Positions 6,834-10,000 of a stretch of 10,000 bases of DNA are shown here, in pieces. The position numbers and the translations under genes are program-made. Source of the DNA: Actinidia chinensis (lineage: Eukaryota; Streptophyta; Magnoliopsida; Ericales; Actinidiaceae); NCBI GenBank assembly GCA_009663005.1, contig CM018914.1, forward strand, positions 15,963,485-15,973,484, read 5' to 3'. Numbering within the stretch: the stretch's first letter is position 1; each line of letters begins with the position of its first letter. Below the pieces are notes generated by a model. That model searched no databases, was not told the DNA's origin, and worked only from the letters and a program-made list of their open reading frames with translations.

Positions 6834-7228
6834 GTTGCCCATACTCAGGATCTGAGGTAAAATACTTGGCATCATCGAGCAACAAATCATAGGGTGTTGA
6901 TAGATGATGTAAGCACGTGATGATGGCATGCTTTTACAAGGTGAGCCGTGGAGGTGCATTGATGATGGAGTTACCCTTCACGTGCGAATAGTGGTTCTAA
7001 CCTTGGTATGTGAAGCGTCACGCAGTCTTGTCTATTGAAGCAAATAGATCTTGACCCTCCATTCTTCTTATAAATACGGGGCTCTCCTATAATGCATAAT
7101 CTTCTGCTTAGTTCGCTCTAGAATTGCTGCCCTTACTTTGACGTGATTTCAACTCACCTCGCCCTCAACACCTCGTACTTATTTCAGTAAGTATCATACA
7201 TCTTTCTTTAGTCTTCAGCCCTTAGTTT
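6834..7228 (+). promoter_or_regulatory. Promoter and 5' leader region of aORF copy B
   Basis: Non-coding stretch between LTR B and the aORF ATG; on the minus strand it is the element's 3' leader with the eroded polypurine tract GAGTATGGG next to the LTR. On the plus strand it holds a G-box CACGTG at 6914-6919 and a TATA box at 7069-7076. It aligns with the reverse complement of 4047-4443 in element A. Confidence 0.5.
7069..7076 (+). promoter_or_regulatory. TATA box of the antisense ORF, copy B
   Basis: TATAAATA, 153 bp before the ATG at 7229. The same word and spacing occur in copy A, which marks it as a conserved core promoter. Transcription start would be expected near 7100. Confidence 0.62.
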
Positions 7229-8009
7229 ATGTCTGGTAACATAGACGTAGGAGACTTAGAAAATACCCTTCCATCTTGGATGTCTGACCACCTAGAAGAA
7301 CAGTCTTACATGATAACCGAGGTCACTTAATATCCGTGTAAACACTCGACCTTCGCCTAAGAGGGAGACAAACACCATGACCCAGGGCGAGCTAGATCAT
7401 CTTCGGAATTCATGCTCCTTCCCAACAGGGATCCAAATTAGGCTCCCGAGGTAGATGACAAAATAGCATCTACTTACCCGGGCAAGGTGGCCTTCTATGA
7501 GGCTGCCTTTCAAGCTGGTGTGCGACTTCCTATTCATCCAACCATTAGGAGGATACTGGCGTACTACAACATCTGTCCTGCACAATTAACCCCCAATGCA
7601 TGGCGAAGTATCGTGGGTACACTAGTGCTGTGGCGATTTCACAAGTTTGCCATTTCTTTAAATGAGTTTAACACATTTTTGGCATTTTCAACAACTCGAA
7701 GCTGGATTCTAGGTGGCTTTACTTCAAGGTGAGACTGAGGAAAACACTACTCGGGGGTAACCTAGCAACGTCAAATGGTGGAACAAGAAATTCTTCTTAA
7801 TCTCAAAGGAAAATTGGGAGTTCGCCCATGGACAATCTTGGGGGCTTAAAGTTCTGAGGGTTTTGAGATTGTGGAGCACCCCAAGTCAGTCTTTACTCAA
7901 TGATTAATTCTTTATTTACTGAGATTTCCAAACTTTTTTTTGATATTATGTAAATATTTTCAAGTAAGCGTTGCAATGTGTTGCATGTTTTGACTGAGAT
8001 CGAACAAAT

Positions 8010-8143
8010 CTTTCGCTCAAAATACTTTTCTTAGAAGTTTTGACATTTTCAAGGTTCGACCAGATCTTGGGCACACTAGAGCGCGGATAGTTCTACCCAA
8101 TTAAGGACATCCTTCGCTCAAAATACTACCTCAGAAGTTTTGC
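8010..8143 (+). repeat. Short direct repeat (about 31 bp) inside aORF copy B exon 2
   Basis: TTTCGCTCAAAATACTTTTC with TTAGAAGTTTTG (8011-8042) recurs as CTTCGCTCAAAATACTACC with TCAGAAGTTTTG (8112-8142). Copy A has only the second copy's counterpart (TTCATTTGAAGTCCTCCCTT). About 50 extra bases around the first unit therefore look like an insertion copied from 100 bp downstream. Confidence 0.65.
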
Positions 8144-8477
8144 TTTTGATTCTGAAAAAATGGTGTCAAATGGCAGGGATAATGCTGAGGATAACCCAAT
8201 AGGCAATGCAGCTCACGTTGCGAGTGATGAGGGTTTGTCCCGCCATTCCTGAGATGATCCTCCCCGAGGTGATCATTCCTGAGATGACTCGATGGAATAC
8301 ATAGAAACCATCAAGAAGAGGAAGAGAAAACTTTTTACCTCCCCTTACTGATCTGACACTATTAAGGTTCCCAGGGGAAACCCTGACCCTCTTTCCTTAG
8401 TTTGGAACCAAGTAGCTCAAGCTCTAGCTCAGAGGCCTGGTCAGATCCATGGCTACCCCCCGAGCTCAAATCAGATG

Positions 8478-8545
8478 GTACAACTTTCCTTCATCTTTTA
8501 AGTATTTCATCTCTTCTATTAACTGACTTCGATTTCCTTTTGCAC
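8478..8545 (+). other. Intron 2 of aORF copy B (68 bp) with mutated acceptor
   Basis: Donor GTACAA begins at 8478; the T-rich 3' end reads CCTTTTGCAC at 8536-8545 where copy A has CCTTTTGCAG. Same 68-bp length and same flanking codons as copy A. The final AG is AC here, which should block normal splicing. Confidence 0.7.
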
Positions 8546-8987
8546 CTATGCCAAAAAAGATCAACAGGAAAAAGCTCGCCAAGATGGCAAAAGGGAAGGG
8601 CAAGCCCAAAGGTACAAGCTTGGCAGCGAAGGGTGTCATCATAAGGTTGAAACGTCCCCAAGATGAGATGCCTTACATCTCACCCTCAAAGAAGGGCAAA
8701 TAGGCAGTAGACACCAAGAAAAAGGGACTGCTGCCGCTACCTGAGGACAAGAAGTAGGGGTCAGCTGCCAAGGCCCCAACCAAGTCCAAGGCGAAGTCAA
8801 GTATGGCAGCAACCAAAGTGGCATCTATTCTTGCAGCCCCTAAGGAGGGGACCTCGACTGACCCTGAGGTTGCCTTGGCATTGCGAAGAAACTCCTCCAA
8901 GGGCTTATGTTGCCCTCCAACAAAAAGGAGGTGGATAAATTGGACCTCGATCAGCTGATCACGAGGTTCTTCCATTCAGTCATGTAG

Positions 8988-9060
8988 GTATCTGTCTATC
9001 TTTTAAATTAAGCTCATGCTTTTGAAGATTTAGTGGTTTGATAAGTTATTTTTTTTATAG
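8988..9060 (+). other. Intron 3 of aORF copy B (73 bp)
   Basis: Donor GTATCT follows the TAG codon at 8985-8987; the acceptor region is a run of T then ATAG at 9051-9060. It joins ...FFHSVM(stop) to AMMLRSSLTG. Copy A has CAA followed by GTAATC at the same place, which shows that the TAG replaced a Gln codon and that the donor is real. Confidence 0.7.
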
Positions 9061-9544
9061 GCGATGATGCTTAGATCCTCTCTTACTGGCCGCAGCAGAG
9101 AGACGCGAGAAGAGGCGATGATAGACCAATACTGGGTCCATCCGAGATGAGATGGTTAGGGCCTAGAGTGTGGCCAAGGACTTTGAAGGCCGGGTAGCAA
9201 AACTTGAGGCTAAAAAATAGCACACCTCCGAAGAGTTGAGGAGGATGAAGGATGAACGTAATACCGATCTGGAGAGGCATCAGAAGGATGTGGCTGAGCT
9301 AAAGGAGAATGAGGCCTTCGCTAATGAGTTAGCGGTTGAAGAGTACAAATCCTTGGATTACTTCTAAGAGGCTATAGAAAAATTAGCTTCCACGTATTTC
9401 AGTGATGGCTTCGATTTATGTAAAAAGTAGATCAGAATTCTCCATCCAAACCTCGACATCCAAGAACTCCAGATTGACCCTGAGCTAGTTGAGGAGGATG
9501 AAGAGGGGAAGAACAAGCTAGTTAATAGCCCTCCTCCCGAGTAG
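9061..9544 (+). pseudogene. Last exon of aORF copy B, coiled-coil-like C-terminus
   Basis: Begins MMLRSSLTGRSRETREEAM in one frame and shifts near 9130-9148 to the frame that reads DEMVRA, SVAKDFEGRVAKLEAK, HTSEELRRMKDERN, HQKDVAELKENEAF, STYFSDGFDLCKK and an acidic end before TAG 9542-9544. Four in-frame stops occur at 9164, 9218, 9365 and 9428. The charged heptad-like pattern fits a coiled coil, which could mediate dimerisation. Copy A lost this exon in its internal deletion, so here is the only C-terminus in the window. Confidence 0.75.
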
Positions 9545-10000
9545 GCACTTCAATGTATTTTTTTCTCTTTTGTTTTTGGCGAGATCAATGTAAAACTAAT
9601 CTTAATAAGATTAATGTTTTGCTTCATATCTGTTCTTCTTCAATAGCAATGTATTTGTTTTCATTGGCAATATCATGACTAATGTATGTAATGAAGCTGG
9701 CGAGATGAACTTAGCAAACAAAAACTGTTAGGAGAATATAATAGGTTTAAGTTACCTTAACCAAGTAGACATTAAACTCAATCATGGCGATCAGAACAAT
9801 TTGGCGAGCAAGATGTCTTGGTTAAATAATTTGCAACTCCCAAATTGTTTTTTATCCCTTGGCGAATAAGTTTGGCAATGGAAAGAGAGTTAAGTAGGCG
9901 ATGTTAATAATCAAACCGGCGATATAACGATCTTGATTTTGGCGACAACAATAAGTTAAATTAATTTGATTAATTGGTAAAATTGGAGACCTTAATACCA
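9545..10000. other. AT-rich 3' region of aORF B / spacer after pol, with repeated GGCGA words
   Basis: No reading frame on either strand. The word GGCGA occurs at 9578, 9699, 9786, 9803, 9861, 9897, 9918 and 9941, all on the plus strand, in otherwise AT-rich sequence. It should contain the aORF 3' untranslated end and, on the minus strand, the sequence just after the integrase region. No poly-A signal could be assigned with confidence. Confidence 0.5.

Larger units (their letters stand above)
7229..9544 (+). pseudogene. Antisense extra ORF (aORF) of element B, PF04195-like, about four exons
   Basis: Starts ATG 7229 (MSGNIDVGDLENTLPSWMSDH), chosen because it aligns with the copy A start and follows the shared TATA. 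Exon 1 has stops at 7328, 7358 and 7439, then an open stretch with PGKVAFYEAAFQAGVRLPIH, PTIRRILAYYNICPAQL and TPNAWRS. Frameshifts follow, with LYFKVRLRKTLLG and WNKKFFLISKENWEF. Exon 2 (about 7962-8477) ends in a Ser-rich segment and LPPELKSDG. Exon 3 (8546-8987) begins MPKKINRKKLAKMAKGKGK and is Lys-rich, then PKEGTSTDPE and LDLDQLITRFFHSVM, with a TAG at its last codon. Exon 4 (9061-9544) holds MMLRSSLTGRSRE, DFEGRVAKLEAK, an E/K-rich coiled-coil-like run and an acidic tail VEEDEEGKN. It is likely a nuclear or DNA-binding protein by composition only; the true role is unknown. Confidence 0.82.
6247..10000 (-). mobile_element. Ty3/gypsy Tat-lineage LTR retrotransposon, element B, 3' part only
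   Basis: On the minus strand the order is: AT-rich stretch after pol (10000-9545), antisense extra ORF, leader with eroded polypurine tract, and 3' LTR ending at 6247. It is the same family as element A, in the opposite orientation and tail to tail with it. Shared sequence runs from 6247 to about 9024, where copy A is cut by its deletion; B retains the further aORF exon and spacer. Gag and pol of B should lie right of position 10000. Confidence 0.85.

Noticed and set aside
7187..7192. GTAAGT donor in the aORF 5' leader, also at 4082-4087 minus strand
   Set aside because: Conserved in both copies, but only about 40 bp remain before the ATG, too short for a plant intron; no downstream acceptor before the start codon is convincing.
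8639..8975. Minus-strand frame of 100 codons starting MEEPRDQLIEV
   Set aside because: It is opposite exon 3 of aORF copy B, and the same shadow appears opposite copy A; the sense strand has the conserved motifs and splice sites.

Overview
This is nuclear DNA of a flowering plant, most likely a eudicot judging by family resemblance. It is filled with decayed transposable elements and holds no intact host gene. The evidence is broken gag, protease and reverse transcriptase reading frames of the plant Ty3/gypsy Tat type, two matching LTRs, intron-containing antisense ORF remnants, a short hAT-like DNA element and tRNA-derived (SINE-like) heads. No open frame in the window is intact at family length, and nothing bacterial or organellar is visible.

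Layout. Positions 1-5053 hold element A on the + strand, whose 5' end lies left of the window: gag remnant, aspartic protease, linker and reverse transcriptase. An internal deletion near 2308 removed RNase H and integrase. After it come an antisense extra ORF (aORF, minus strand, 4046 to about 2309), a polypurine tract and a 610-bp 3' LTR (4444-5053). Positions 5054-6246 are a spacer with two 111-bp-spaced repeats carrying tRNA-like box A sequences, a 462-bp hAT-like element (5512-5973) flanked by an 8-bp GTCACTTG duplication, and a third tRNA-like head. Positions 6247-10000 hold element B of the same family on the minus strand: 3' LTR (6247-6833), leader, a more complete antisense aORF (plus strand, 7229-9544, about four exons) and an AT-rich stretch with repeated GGCGA words before the right edge, where the rest of element B should continue.

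Elements A and B are therefore tail to tail. Their shared parts form a large diverged inverted repeat (about 2309-5053 against 6247-9024) around a 1.2-kb spacer. I infer two separate insertions of one family, because the arms differ by many substitutions and indels.

The most interesting content is the aORF. In both copies it runs opposite to the retrotransposon transcript and resembles the plant 'putative gypsy type transposon' family (Pfam PF04195, from memory). It has its own TATA box about 150 bp before the ATG, introns at matching positions (one exactly 68 bp in both copies), a lysine-rich nuclear-type middle and a coiled-coil-like C-terminus. Extra ORFs in Tat elements are known, so this is an informative example and not a new class. 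Many premature stops sit where relatives carry Gln or Arg codons, as expected from C-to-T decay of methylated DNA.
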